Notes: generated from the sequence alone by a model not told the origin. Positions 15,201-23,683 are shown, numbered from the stretch's first letter. The stretch is 64,000 nt of DNA from Bryobacteraceae bacterium (GCA_947458745.1 CANGYQ010000002.1:496001-560000), one strand, 5' to 3'. Made by a program: numbers and translations.

Positions 15201-15809
15201 GTGGCGCAGGGTGAGTTTGGGGCTAGCCGCGTGCTAGTGGAACCCGAACTGATCGAGCGTGCCCGTTCGGGCGATGATGTCGCCTTCAATGAGGTGGTCC
15301 GCACCTACCGGAAGCGGATCCTGGGCACCATCAGCCGGTTGATTGGCCGGCCGGAAGATGTGGAGGATGTGGGGCAGGAAGTATTTTTGAGGCTCTACTA
15401 TTCGATGGAGCAGTTGCGGACAGCCGACATGTTTGAGCCGTGGCTCTACCGGCTGACCGTGAATGCTGCCTACGATTATCTGCGAAAGCAGAAGCGCAAG
15501 AAGGAGTCGCGGATCTCCGACCTGTCGGAAACGCAGGTGACGCTGGCCGATGCGGCGGCCGGCGGGTTGGCCACGCAGGAAGAACAGCGCAAGAGCGGCA
15601 TTCGGGAGTTCGTGCAGCGTTTATTGGGTTCGGTGTCAGAAGAGGACCGGTTACTGCTGTTGATGAAGGAAGTGGAAGGTCTTTCGGTGAAGGATTTGGA
15701 GAAGGTTTACGGCATCAATGAAAACGCGGTCAAGGTCCGGCTGTTCCGGGCCCGGCAGCGGGTGCTGAAGGCCTTTGAGAAGCAGGGTGGCGATTATCCG
15801 CCCGGCTAG
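15201..15809 (+). CDS. ECF-type RNA polymerase sigma factor
   Basis: 202 residues with sigma region 2 in the first half (DVEDVGQEVFLRLYYSME binds the core enzyme and -10 DNA) and region 4 at the C-terminus (LSVKDLEKVYGINENAVKVR is the helix-turn-helix for the -35). Regions 1 and 3 are absent, as in extracytoplasmic-function sigmas. Start is GTG at 15201; a later GTG is possible. Directly downstream lie a small membrane protein and a CpxP/Spy-like protein, so this is probably an envelope-stress regulon head. Confidence 0.92.
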   Translation: MAQGEFGASRVLVEPELIERARSGDDVAFNEVVRTYRKRILGTISRLIGRPEDVEDVGQEVFLRLYYSMEQLRTADMFEPWLYRLTVNAAYDYLRKQKRKKESRISDLSETQVTLADAAAGGLATQEEQRKSGIREFVQRLLGSVSEEDRLLLLMKEVEGLSVKDLEKVYGINENAVKVRLFRARQRVLKAFEKQGGDYPPG

Positions 15810-15865
15810 TGATGCCCACGGGCGTCCGCTATGATTTAGGTAGGGCTGAAGACAAGTTGGTAAAG

Positions 15866-16201
15866 ATGAACCAGGCAGAAAAAAAGCTGGATGAGCTGAT
15901 GGTCAACTACCGGGAAGCTTGCCCGGAACCCGGCGAGGCCATGCACTTCATGCCGCGGTTGTGGCATCGCATCGAGGCCCAGCGCCAGATGCTCAAGAAG
16001 GCTCGTGGTTGGACCTCGGGGGTGGTGACCCTGGCGGCAACGATTTGCCTGTTGCTGGCGCTGCTGCTGTCGCTGCAATCGAATCCGATGATCCACAACT
16101 ATCTGGAAGCGCTCGATAGCGACCAGGACGCCGCTCCGGCGATTGAAGGCAGTGCGCAGACCGATTCCGTGCTGGCCAAACCGTCGGGGGAGGCACGATG
16201 A
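15866..16201 (+). CDS. Putative anti-sigma factor, single-pass membrane protein
   Basis: 111 residues from the ATG at 15866 (an ATG at 15812, three bases after the sigma stop, gives a longer form). A cytoplasmic helical head (AEKKLDELMVNYREACPE) is followed by one membrane helix (about residues 55-72, TLAATICLLLALLLSL) and a short periplasmic tail. No zinc-binding HxxxCxxC motif of ZAS anti-sigmas is seen. Placement directly after the sigma gene is the main argument for an anti-sigma role. The next gene overlaps its stop by 4 bp. Confidence 0.65.
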   Translation: MNQAEKKLDELMVNYREACPEPGEAMHFMPRLWHRIEAQRQMLKKARGWTSGVVTLAATICLLLALLLSLQSNPMIHNYLEALDSDQDAAPAIEGSAQTDSVLAKPSGEAR

Positions 16202-16590
16202 AGCGGTCGTTGTTCATCTACGGCGCATTGATCTTCTTTAGCGGACTGGCGGTGGGCGCCCTCGGGCACCGGCTCTATGCCACCTCCGGCGTGGCCGCCA
16301 CGGCGATGCCGCCCCGTCCGGACGACTGGCGGCGCCAGTTCATTCAAGAGATGGTCACCCGCGTTCATTTACAGCCGCAGCAGGTGACGGCGCTGCATGT
16401 CGTGCTGGATGAGTCGAAAACGCTGTTTGATCAGGTGCGCGACAAGTACAAGCCGGAGATGAAGGCCATCTACGATAGCCAAGTGGACAAGGTCCGGCAG
16501 CTGTTGACGGCCGAACAGCGTCCGCTCTATGAGACCCTGCGCCTGGAGCGCGAAGCCCGGCGCAAAGCCGCCGAGAAGTCGCCCCGGTAG
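16198..16590 (+). CDS. CpxP/Spy-like periplasmic protein
   Basis: 130 residues with an N-terminal signal anchor (SLFIYGALIFFSGLAVGAL) and a helical, charged periplasmic part. The stretch LQPQQVTALHVVLDE followed by LLTAEQRPLYETL resembles the helix pairs of CpxP/Spy and metal-resistance sensor proteins, but the LTxxQ motifs are not perfect. The ATG overlaps the preceding stop (ATGA) and has a good GGAGG ribosome-binding site. It may act as the periplasmic sensor of the sigma / anti-sigma system. Confidence 0.65.
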   Translation: MKRSLFIYGALIFFSGLAVGALGHRLYATSGVAATAMPPRPDDWRRQFIQEMVTRVHLQPQQVTALHVVLDESKTLFDQVRDKYKPEMKAIYDSQVDKVRQLLTAEQRPLYETLRLEREARRKAAEKSPR

Positions 16591-16708
16591 TGGTCCGCGT
16601 CAGTAATTCCTGCGGCTAAGTCGTGGCGCAGCCTGCAGGGGGAATTCGTTCCGCCTCGGGTGCGGGAAAGCCGGACTCGGTGCTGTTCTGAGGCCGTTTT
16701 CGATAAAC

Positions 16709-16752
16709 CGGCGGGCCTGAAGGTTCCGCTGCGGGCTGACAGCGTGCGCTAC
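16709..16752. repeat. Decayed double-hairpin repeat
   Basis: The stretch around GCGGGCTGACAGCGTGCGCT aligns with the repeat at 2523-2558 but its arms no longer pair perfectly. It lies in the 16591-16814 gap, where I see no gene. Confidence 0.4.
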
Positions 16753-16814
16753 CTCAGGTTGCGCTATCCGGGCCAGAAACGAACCGTGGCAATAGGACGT
16801 TGGCCGTAAACGAA

Positions 16815-16841
16815 AATGCCCCAGCCGGGGGCCGGGGCATT
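16815..16841 (-). terminator. Terminator of rpmE
   Basis: 8-bp arms AATGCCCC/GGGGCATT with a GC-rich loop, followed on the minus strand by TTTTCGTTT. It lies 22 bp after the rpmE stop. Confidence 0.7.
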
Positions 16842-16863
16842 CCTTTAAACTTTGAAAGCTCTG

Positions 16864-17115
16864 TTAGTTGACGGCCGGGGCCGGAGCCTTAGAGCGCTGC
16901 GCTTGCAGGGCGCTGGACTTGGCCATCTTCTTCTGGAACCGGTCTACGCGACCCTCAGTGTCCACCAGCTTCTGGCGGCCCGTGAAGAACGGGTGGCAGT
17001 TGGAGCAGATTTCCACGCGGAGATCGCCTTTATGGGTGGAACGGGTCTGGAACGTGTTTCCACAAGCGCAGGAAACCTTAACTTCGTTGTACGCGGGATG
17101 AATTCCGGCTTGCAT
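16864..17115 (-). CDS. rpmE: 50S ribosomal protein bL31
   Basis: 83 residues starting [14 protein letters not shown], the typical bL31 opening. The zinc ligands C16, C18, C37 and C40 are all present (SCACG and ICSNCHPFF), so it is the zinc-binding C+ form. The C-terminal tail after RVDRFQKK is Lys/Ala-rich and slightly longer than usual. A frame reaching to 17196 exists but homology fixes the start at 17115. A TATCAT box ends 9 nt before the ATG, so a leaderless transcript is likely, independent of the structured RNA further upstream. Confidence 0.95.
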   Translation of the reverse strand: MQAGIHPAYNEVKVSCACGNTFQTRSTHKGDLRVEICSNCHPFFTGRQKLVDTEGRVDRFQKKMAKSSALQAQRSKAPAPAVN

Positions 17116-17124
17116 GACTTTTTG

Positions 17125-17130
17125 ATGATA
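17125..17130 (-). promoter_or_regulatory. Putative -10 (TATCAT) of rpmE
   Basis: TATCAT on the minus strand ends 9 nt before the rpmE ATG; the resulting leader would be at most a few nucleotides. Confidence 0.45.
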
Positions 17131-17202
17131 GCAAACCAACGGCCAAAGCGCCAGCGGAGGGACGAAGACAAGGAGGGAGAACATCCAGCGGCCCAAACAA
17201 GA

Positions 17203-17234
17203 AGCCCCTGGAGGTGTGGATCACCCCCAGGGGC
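17203..17234 (-). terminator. Terminator-like hairpin ending the candidate RNA
   Basis: Arms of 13 bp with one mismatch (GCCCCTGGGGGTG / CACCTCCAGGGGC on the minus strand) and loop ATCCA, followed by TTCTTGTTT. The 5' arm repeats GGTGATCC of the anti-16S segment and the 3' arm contains CACCTCC, which could pair with that segment instead. Confidence 0.65.
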
Positions 17235-17344
17235 CTCGTGCACAAATCGGAGGAATTACGGTTATCTTCAGCGCGTGAGACGATCAGCCTACTGGCTCGA
17301 ACGGTCTCGTCACTGCCGCGAAACCAACGACATTACAGCCCGGC

Positions 17345-17392
17345 TCAGCGGCCGATAACCTCACGCGTTGAAAGACTACAGTCGGTACTCAT
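17345..17392 (-). other. Possible 15-codon leader ORF
   Basis: ATG at 17392 to TGA at 17345 reads MSTDCSLSTREVIGR. The ATG is 17 nt after GGAGG, too far for normal Shine-Dalgarno use, so translation is doubtful. Confidence 0.25.
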
Positions 17393-17432
17393 AAATTTAG
17401 ACTGGATCACCTCCTTTCTCAGTGATGCCCTG

Positions 17433-17462
17433 ATCTTAGGGCCACTCCGGCCGGGCTGTCAA
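17433..17462 (-). promoter_or_regulatory. Sigma-70-type promoter of the candidate RNA
   Basis: On the minus strand a perfect TTGACA (17462-17457) is followed after 18 nt by TAAGAT (17438-17433). The start would fall near 17426, at the base of the first hairpin. Confidence 0.6.
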
Positions 17463-17551
17463 TAGAAAAGTGCGGGTGTGCCGCAGAATCTTGGGGCATA
17501 TTCGAGATTCCGTCCATTGGCAGTATGGTGCCTCCGGAAAGCCGACGGGGG

Positions 17552-17557
17552 TACAAT
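17552..17557 (+). promoter_or_regulatory. Putative -10 (TACAAT) of the MFS gene
   Basis: TACAAT ends 6 nt before the GTG at 17564 and decides that start over the ATG at 17525. Confidence 0.5.
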
Positions 17558-17563
17558 TGCCAA

Positions 17564-18796
17564 GTGGATGAGACGCCCCTCAATCCGAGCCCGGCTGAAC
17601 CGGCGGTGGAACTGCCTTACTCGCCGGCCATCATGGCCCAACCCGTGGCCTCGCGCCGGGCCTTGGCGGGATTGTTTCTCTCCGGCCTGTTTCTGGCATT
17701 TCCGGGCGTGATTCTGGTGGCCTGGGACTATCACCGTAGTTCCGACTACGCCGCCATGGGTCTGTACTTTCTGTTTATGAACCTGGGCGTGCTCGCCGCC
17801 GTCCAGTCCGCGCGCCTGCTGCTGAAGAAGCGTGGCATCAAGACACTGCTGGCCTCTGGCTGCCTGCTGGCGGCGGCTTGCCTGATCGTGCTGGCCTTTA
17901 CGCCGCCGCCCGCGCCGGTGGGCTGGCGATGGGCGGCGTTGTTTGGCATGGGGGCCGCAGCGGGTCTGTTGAATGCAGGCGTTTTCCAGTTGCTCGCCGT
18001 AGCCTATGAACGGGCCCCAGCCGCCACGATGAACTTGGCGGGAATTCTGTTTGGCGGCGGCTGCCTGGCGGGATGTCTCTTGGTGGGTGCCGGAATTGGC
18101 ACATACGGGCTTTGGTTGCCGGTGGCGTTGTTTGCCGTCGTCTCCGCCGGATATGGGCTCTGGTATCTGCGGCGACCGTTTCCGGCGGCGATCATCCCCG
18201 ACAAGGTACCCACCTCGCGCGCGGTCGAGGCTTTCCGGTCCCCGGCGGCCATTTTGCTGGCGCTGCTGTTGTTCTTCCAGTTCGGCAGCGAATGGGCCAT
18301 CGCCGCTTGGCTGCCGCTTTTTCTGGTGCAACGGTTGGGCGTCAGCCCGGGCGCGGGACTTTGGCTGTTGTCGCTTTACTGGCTGGCGATCGTGCTAGGG
18401 CGCATCCTGATCCAGCCATTGCTGCAAAGGTTCCGGCACGGCCGTCTGCTGATGTCCAGTGTTCTGGCCGCCCTGTTTGGTTGCATGATTCTGGCTTTCA
18501 CGAACAACCTGCCCGGAGCGGGAGTGGCGGTGGTGGCCACCGGACTGGGGTTCGCGGCCGTTTATCCGCTGGTGGTGGAGCGGGTGGGGGCACGCTTCAG
18601 CTACTACCACCCGGTCTACTTCAATGGCATCTTTTCCGTCGCGTTCACCGGTGGCCTGCTGGCCCCGTGGCTGGTGGGGATGCTGGCCTCGGGGATGGGA
18701 ATCGGGGCGGTGATGTTGGTGGCGGTAGTTGGCACGCTGGCCGTCTTCGTGCTGCTCATCTTGATTTGGATTGAATCGAAGCTGAACCCCTTATGA
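17564..18796 (+). CDS. MFS transporter
   Basis: About 410 residues with roughly 12 membrane helices, beginning near LAGLFLSGLFLAFPGVILVA and ending in a run of hydrophobic residues (LAVFVLLILIWIE). The even spread of Gly/Ala-rich helices and the WLPLFLVQRLG loop before helix 7 suit the major facilitator superfamily; no subfamily signature is clear and the substrate is unknown. The GTG start at 17564 is chosen because of the TACAAT box 6 nt upstream; ATG 17525 would lie upstream of that box. It overlaps dacB by 4 bp, so the two are one transcript. Confidence 0.82.
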   Translation: MDETPLNPSPAEPAVELPYSPAIMAQPVASRRALAGLFLSGLFLAFPGVILVAWDYHRSSDYAAMGLYFLFMNLGVLAAVQSARLLLKKRGIKTLLASGCLLAAACLIVLAFTPPPAPVGWRWAALFGMGAAAGLLNAGVFQLLAVAYERAPAATMNLAGILFGGGCLAGCLLVGAGIGTYGLWLPVALFAVVSAGYGLWYLRRPFPAAIIPDKVPTSRAVEAFRSPAAILLALLLFFQFGSEWAIAAWLPLFLVQRLGVSPGAGLWLLSLYWLAIVLGRILIQPLLQRFRHGRLLMSSVLAALFGCMILAFTNNLPGAGVAVVATGLGFAAVYPLVVERVGARFSYYHPVYFNGIFSVAFTGGLLAPWLVGMLASGMGIGAVMLVAVVGTLAVFVLLILIWIESKLNPL

Positions 18797-20277
18797 TCGT
18801 CCCTCGATGCATCACCCGCTTTCTGCTGCTCGGATTGATGGCCACCCATGCGGCCCGGGGCCAGGAAGAGTTCACGCCGCGGCTGGCGGCCATACTGGGA
18901 GCCACCAACGGAGCCGCGCGTGCCCATTGGGGCGTCCACGTGGTGCAGGTGGAGACCGGCACCGTGGTGGCGCAGCGGAACCCGCAGCGCTACTTTGTTC
19001 CCGCTTCGAACTTGAAGCTCTATTCCAGTGCCTTGGCGCTGTTGCGCCTGGGGCCGGACTACCGGTTTTCGACCAGTGTGCGCCTCGACCGGAATGGTGA
19101 CCTGCGCCTGGTGGGTGGCGGCGATCCTTCCATGTCGGCGCGCGCCTATCCTTACGCCAAGGGTCCGGACCCTGGCCAACCGCTGGCGGCGGTGGAGGCC
19201 CTGGCAGACGCGTTGGTGGCTCAAGGACTGAAGGAAGTGGCCGGCGATGTAGTGGGCGATGATTCGCGGTGGGTGCGCGTGCCTTACCCGGAGGGTTGGG
19301 CGGTGGACGACACGCTGTATGAAAGCGGCGCTCCGGTGAGCGCGTTGACGCTGAATGACAACACGCTAGAAGTGAAGATCACGCCCGGGGCCACACCGGG
19401 CGATCCCGCACAGCTGACCTGGCTGCCGGCGCTCGAATACTTCTCGATCGACAACCGGGTGCGCACGGAACCCGGTGAGCGCCAACTGGAGATCTACCGG
19501 GACGGCCCCGGCCAACTGCGCCTGGTGGGCCGCATCGCACCCGGCAGCCCAGGGCGGACCGTCACCGTGGCGCTGGACGATCCCGCACAGTTCGCCGCCG
19601 CGGCGCTCTATGAAGCGTTAACGCGCCGCGGCGTGGTGATCCGTGGCCGCCCCGTGGCCCGGCATCGCGCACCCAGCATGAGCGGACCGGCCAGCCCCAC
19701 CCCGGATGAAGGGCAGCTGCTGTGGCAGCGTCAATCGCCACCCTTGTCGGAACTGCTGGTTGTGCTCGACAAGGTCAGCCAGAATCTGCACGCCGAAATG
19801 ATCCTGCGCGAAGTCGGCTGGCAGGCGGCAGGCGAAGGGTCACCCAGCGCGGGCTTGGCAGAGTTGAAGAAGATGCTGGCCGAGATCGGCATTGAACCGG
19901 ACGGCTATGATATCCGGGATGGCAGCGGGCTATCGCGCATGTCCCTGGTGACGCCGGAGACGACGGTGAAACTGTTGCGCCATCTGCACCAGAGCCCGCA
20001 CCGCGATCTCTGGTTGAGCGTGCTGCCAGTGGGCGGCGTCGATGGCACGCTCGAAAATCGGTTCAAGTCGAAAAGCCTGACCGCGGCGGAGCGTGCTCGG
20101 GGTGAACTGGTCCGCGCCAAGACCGGGTCCCTGGCGCATATCAACACGCTGGCCGGCTACATCGAATCGCAGACCTATGGGCGCTTGGCCATGGCCATCA
20201 TGGCCAATGGGTCGCACGTACCTTCCACCGAGATCCGGGCCGCGATTGATAAACTGTGTGTGGAGCTAAGCAAGTAA
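18793..20277 (+). CDS. dacB: D-alanyl-D-alanine carboxypeptidase/endopeptidase (PBP4 family)
   Basis: 494 residues with a signal peptide (FLLLGLMATHAARG) and the three active-site motifs of peptidase family S13: SxxK at S72-K75 (PASNLKL), SxN in VSQNLHAEM at about 325, and KTG in AKTGSLAHIN at about 440. Between the first two motifs lies the large insertion typical of PBP4. The enzyme trims and cleaves peptidoglycan cross-links in the periplasm. Its ATG overlaps the MFS stop (ATGA), and the next gene starts one base after its stop. Confidence 0.92.
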   Translation: MIVPRCITRFLLLGLMATHAARGQEEFTPRLAAILGATNGAARAHWGVHVVQVETGTVVAQRNPQRYFVPASNLKLYSSALALLRLGPDYRFSTSVRLDRNGDLRLVGGGDPSMSARAYPYAKGPDPGQPLAAVEALADALVAQGLKEVAGDVVGDDSRWVRVPYPEGWAVDDTLYESGAPVSALTLNDNTLEVKITPGATPGDPAQLTWLPALEYFSIDNRVRTEPGERQLEIYRDGPGQLRLVGRIAPGSPGRTVTVALDDPAQFAAAALYEALTRRGVVIRGRPVARHRAPSMSGPASPTPDEGQLLWQRQSPPLSELLVVLDKVSQNLHAEMILREVGWQAAGEGSPSAGLAELKKMLAEIGIEPDGYDIRDGSGLSRMSLVTPETTVKLLRHLHQSPHRDLWLSVLPVGGVDGTLENRFKSKSLTAAERARGELVRAKTGSLAHINTLAGYIESQTYGRLAMAIMANGSHVPSTEIRAAIDKLCVELSK

Positions 20278-20508
20278 ATGCCGATTTTTGAATACGCCTG
20301 CCAGAGTTGTGGAAATCAGTTCGAGAAGCTGGTCCGCCGCGCCGATGATGCTGTGGAGTGCCCGGAATGCCAGTCCCAAAAGCTGGCCACGCGCTATTCC
20401 ACGTTCTCTGCCCGGGCCAACGGCATGACCAAAGAAGCCGCTCCGAGACCGGCGGGTGGCTGCGGCGCAGGCATGTGCCAAACGCCCGGCATCTGCGGCC
20501 GCAACTAG
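20278..20508 (+). CDS. FmdB-type zinc ribbon protein
   Basis: 76 residues starting MPIFEYACQSCGNQFEKL, the standard opening of the FmdB/CxxC_CXXC_SSSS regulatory family. The ligands C8/C11 (CQSC) and the CPEC pair about 20 residues later form the zinc ribbon; the tail is Gly/Cys-rich. The function of this family is poorly known, although it was first linked to amide-utilisation regulation. The ATG follows the dacB TAA immediately, so it is the third gene of the transcript. From 20509 to 20759 I see no gene. Confidence 0.85.
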   Translation: MPIFEYACQSCGNQFEKLVRRADDAVECPECQSQKLATRYSTFSARANGMTKEAAPRPAGGCGAGMCQTPGICGRN

Positions 20509-20759
20509 GGCCGGATCACACTCTCCCGTTATCCAAGGAGTCGGAAGTCCCCGGCGGGATTGCACGAGAACGCGCAACTGCCTTGAACGACAAGCGCCGC
20601 CGCATAGCCCACTCCTGCTGCTCGCGGCGGAGGATCAGGCAACTGCTCAGCTAACCAACTTCGGCTCGGCCAGATGCGGCCTACGATCCTGAGGGCACTG
20701 GCTTGGATACGGAACACTCCGGCTTCCTGCGTCGAAATTCCCTCGTCTAACGGCTGGCG

Positions 20760-23669
20760 CTAGTCCGCTTTCCCCCCGCCCCGCGTCGCCCGCCCCACAT
20801 GCAGATCCTCCGCATTCAACATCGCATTGAACAATAGGAAGAAACTCCCCTGCGTCTCATGCCGCCACATCGGGTTGTTGGCGAACAGCAGGTAATGTCC
20901 CTTGCCCTTCGGCACATCGAGCAAAGCCGGGCGGCCCGCTAATTCGCGGCCTCCGGCCAACATACCGGACACCAGTAACTCGCGCTCCTCGGCAAACCGC
21001 AGGATCGTGCGCGGACGCAGGTTCTCCGGAGCCAGATAGGGCCGGGCAAACTCGCGCAGTTCATCGGATACCGGAGCGTCCTCCCCCGGCTTCACCGGAG
21101 CCGGTGGCGGCGGAGCAGGCACCGCCGCCCGCGCCTGCACTTCATCCGGGTCATTCACACCCCCGCGTCCGGTCGGCCGCCCCGGCGGCGGGTTACCGAA
21201 CGCGCCACCACCGCCGCCCATCTGCAGACCACCCGTGGCGCTCACCTGGAACGCGGGCGTCTGGTTGAAGTAGATGGCCAACTTCTCTTCATAGCCGTAG
21301 CTCAGCGGACTGCCGCGATCGGCGAAGCGGCTCTGCAGCACGGAGCCCTTGGCGTTCAGCTCGCGCGTGGCGGAGATGGTGATGCCTTCCACCAGCCCGT
21401 AATCAATCGGAATCGACGAGTTACCCGCGATGAACGCAAACACGCCGCCCTGCTCCACAAACTTCTGGATGTGCAGTAAGCCCTCCAGGCCCATGCCACC
21501 GCGGATGTCATCGGCTTGATCCGGCGCCAGGCCAAAGCTGGGCGTCAGTTCGGACTTCTTGAACGGCACCGGGTCCGGACCATTCTTCGGCAGCCCGTTC
21601 ACGATGCGCTGCGAAGCGCCGGGCGTCGGCCCCAGGATGATCACATCCCACTTCGCCTTCAGGTCCGGCGTTGAAGCCAGCACTTGCGTCGAGACATAGT
21701 CATACGGGATGCCTTGCTTGTCCAGCGCAATCCGGAACCAGCCTTCGGCCTGCGTCGAAAGCCACGTGTGGACCAGCGCCACCCGCGCCGCCGTCAGCTT
21801 ATGCGTTGGCACCTCGGGCTTGGCATCGAGCGCGATCAGTTGCACCCCCAAGTCCCGCCCCGTCTGGTTCAGCCGCGTCCGCAGATCGTTGTCCGCCGGG
21901 ATCAGAAACGTCCCCGCGTTGAACTTGCGCCCCGCCGCCTCAAACGCCTTCTCCGCCGCCAGCATCGGCACATCTTTCAGCGAATACCGGAACGTCGCCA
22001 GCACATTGTCGGCATTGTGTTGGACGGCATAGATCGGCCCGTTACCCACCACGCCACCCGGAACGCGCGCCATCGAGCCCAGGATCGTCATCGGCTCCTT
22101 CAAGATCGCCGTGTCCGTCACGCGCACCGTGGCGACATTGCGTAGCGGGCCCACGCTCCAGCCCGTGTCGTCATAAGGCCGGGTGTCGGCGGCGTTGTAG
22201 AACTGCTTGTCGAACATCATGTCCACGAGTCGCGAATACGGCTGGTCCATGCGCAGCACATAGGACCCCTTGGCCAACTTCGCGCCCTTCACTTCCACCG
22301 CCTTATCCAGCAGATGCGTCTCCACTCCATGCGCCGCCATCAGGTTCACCAGCTCCGCCGCCGCTGCCGGACGCGGATCGTCCGCCTGGATCACCCACGC
22401 CGCCGGACCCTCCTTGGTTGCCTTCTCGATCGACCGCTTGCCCTTCAGGTAGAAGTTGTTCAGAAACTCTTTGCCATTGCGCGCCGTGTAATTCATCGCG
22501 AGCAGCAACGCGCTCTGCTGCAGATTGATGTTGTTCCGGTAGGACCACGTCACCTTGGGGAGCGGCGGATTCGGCCGGTACCACGCCCGCGACGTCTGCG
22601 CCGCCGACAACGTCCGCTCCCGCGTGTCCGCGCCGCCATTGCCGAACGTCTCATAGAAGCGGCCAATGGCGTTGTGCGTGTTCGCCGTCCAGAACATGTA
22701 GTTCAACGCCCAGCCATCGTAAAACCCATGCGTCCACACGCCCGGCACACCACGCTTGGTCATCTCTTCCACTTCGTGATAGGCCATCTTCTGCCACTCG
22801 TTCACCACAATCGGATCGACCCACGCGTTATAAGGGCCCATGCCGGTTGAGACATACAAGTACGGAACCGATTCATGCAGATCATGCAGCACGGTCGGGT
22901 GCCAGTCCAGAAATGTCTTCACCACAATGCGCGACAAGTTCAGCGACAGCGCCGTACCGTCGCGATTGTTGTCGTGCGCCACATACTTGCCCCAATAAAG
23001 CAGGCTGGGCGCTTGCCGCGAAGGATTCTCGCGCTTCCAGGCCTGCAGGTCCACCTGCCGGTCCCAGCCATCCACTTCAGTGGCGGGCGTGATCAGCACC
23101 ACCATGTTGTCCCGGATGGTTTGGATCACCGGCGTCTCCTCCACCGTCAGGCGATACGCCATCTCCATCAGCATCGTAGGCGACCCCATCTCCGGCGAAT
23201 GGATCGCGCCCGTCGCCCAGTAGATCGGCAACCCCTCAGCGATCAGCTTCTGCGCATCGGCCTCCGTCAGCTTTCGCGGATCAGCCAGCTTCGCCGTGAT
23301 CTCTTTCAACCGCCCGAGGCGCGCCAGATTCTTCTCACTCGATATGGCGATCAGCATCGTGTCGCGGCCTTCCTCGCTCGCCCCAATGTTCCAGCCCTTC
23401 ACCCGAGGTGAGGCCTTTTCCAGTTCCCGCAAGTACCGGTGCATCTGATCGACCTTGGCCAGTTTCCCCGGCTCACCCGGAATGAAGCCCAGAATCTTGT
23501 CGGGCGTCGGCACCTTCGCCGAAGCCGGCAAGTGATCCACCAGCTCCGTCAGAAAGACCGGGTCCGTGGTGCACTCCTTGATCTTTTGCGTGTAGGCCGC
23601 ATCATTCTGCGCCCACGCCGCCATCGCCGAATAGAAAACCAGAAGAGGAGAAACCAAGCGTACCCGCAT
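20760..23669 (-). CDS. Exported M14-family zinc carboxypeptidase-like protein
   Basis: 969 residues with a signal peptide (LLVFYSAMAAWAQ). The M14 zinc ligands are seen as HSPEMGS (HxxE, about residues 173-179) and a later histidine in LHDLHESVP; the substrate Arg/Asn region appears as NNRDGTALSLNLS. The second half has a long extension with a Gly/Pro-rich linker (encoded at about 21080-21240), and a possible glutamine-amidotransferase-like fold (KWDVIILGPTPGAS), as in many large acidobacterial M14 proteins. Probably it digests peptides outside the cytoplasm. A TATCAT box ends 8 nt before the ATG, shared back-to-back with the threonine synthase promoter. Confidence 0.85.
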   Translation of the reverse strand: MRVRLVSPLLVFYSAMAAWAQNDAAYTQKIKECTTDPVFLTELVDHLPASAKVPTPDKILGFIPGEPGKLAKVDQMHRYLRELEKASPRVKGWNIGASEEGRDTMLIAISSEKNLARLGRLKEITAKLADPRKLTEADAQKLIAEGLPIYWATGAIHSPEMGSPTMLMEMAYRLTVEETPVIQTIRDNMVVLITPATEVDGWDRQVDLQAWKRENPSRQAPSLLYWGKYVAHDNNRDGTALSLNLSRIVVKTFLDWHPTVLHDLHESVPYLYVSTGMGPYNAWVDPIVVNEWQKMAYHEVEEMTKRGVPGVWTHGFYDGWALNYMFWTANTHNAIGRFYETFGNGGADTRERTLSAAQTSRAWYRPNPPLPKVTWSYRNNINLQQSALLLAMNYTARNGKEFLNNFYLKGKRSIEKATKEGPAAWVIQADDPRPAAAAELVNLMAAHGVETHLLDKAVEVKGAKLAKGSYVLRMDQPYSRLVDMMFDKQFYNAADTRPYDDTGWSVGPLRNVATVRVTDTAILKEPMTILGSMARVPGGVVGNGPIYAVQHNADNVLATFRYSLKDVPMLAAEKAFEAAGRKFNAGTFLIPADNDLRTRLNQTGRDLGVQLIALDAKPEVPTHKLTAARVALVHTWLSTQAEGWFRIALDKQGIPYDYVSTQVLASTPDLKAKWDVIILGPTPGASQRIVNGLPKNGPDPVPFKKSELTPSFGLAPDQADDIRGGMGLEGLLHIQKFVEQGGVFAFIAGNSSIPIDYGLVEGITISATRELNAKGSVLQSRFADRGSPLSYGYEEKLAIYFNQTPAFQVSATGGLQMGGGGGAFGNPPPGRPTGRGGVNDPDEVQARAAVPAPPPPAPVKPGEDAPVSDELREFARPYLAPENLRPRTILRFAEERELLVSGMLAGGRELAGRPALLDVPKGKGHYLLFANNPMWRHETQGSFFLLFNAMLNAEDLHVGRATRGGGKAD

Positions 23670-23676
23670 GACTGGT

Positions 23677-23683
23677 TATGATA
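23677..23683. promoter_or_regulatory. Bidirectional -10 (TATGATA)
   Basis: The same seven bases read TATGAT on the plus strand (for threonine synthase, about 24 nt leader) and TATCAT on the minus strand, ending 8 nt before the M14 peptidase ATG at 23669. Confidence 0.45.

Larger units (their letters stand above)
17195..17426 (-). ncRNA. Candidate structured RNA with 18-nt complement of the 16S rRNA 3' tail
   Basis: The unit of about 230 nt lies between the rpmE promoter and the divergent MFS gene. Near its 5' end the minus strand reads AGAAAGGAGGTGATCCAG (17402-17419), fully complementary to the common 16S rRNA 3' terminus, and partly displayed in a hairpin loop (stem ATCAC/GTGAT, 17422-17426 and 17406-17410). 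Further on, CGCGTGAG (17360-17367) pairs with CTCACGCG (17272-17279) and GGTTATC (17354-17360) with GATAACC (17260-17266); these pairings cross, so they form a pseudoknot or a switch. A terminator-type hairpin ends the unit (17203-17234). Whether it is a free RNA, an rpmE leader with attenuator, or a leader-peptide mRNA cannot be decided from sequence. Confidence 0.55.

Noticed and set aside
17402..17419. Possible 3' end of a 16S rRNA gene (plus strand)
   Set aside because: Only 18 nt match; no 16S sequence lies upstream. The minus-strand reading with promoter and terminator explains it better.
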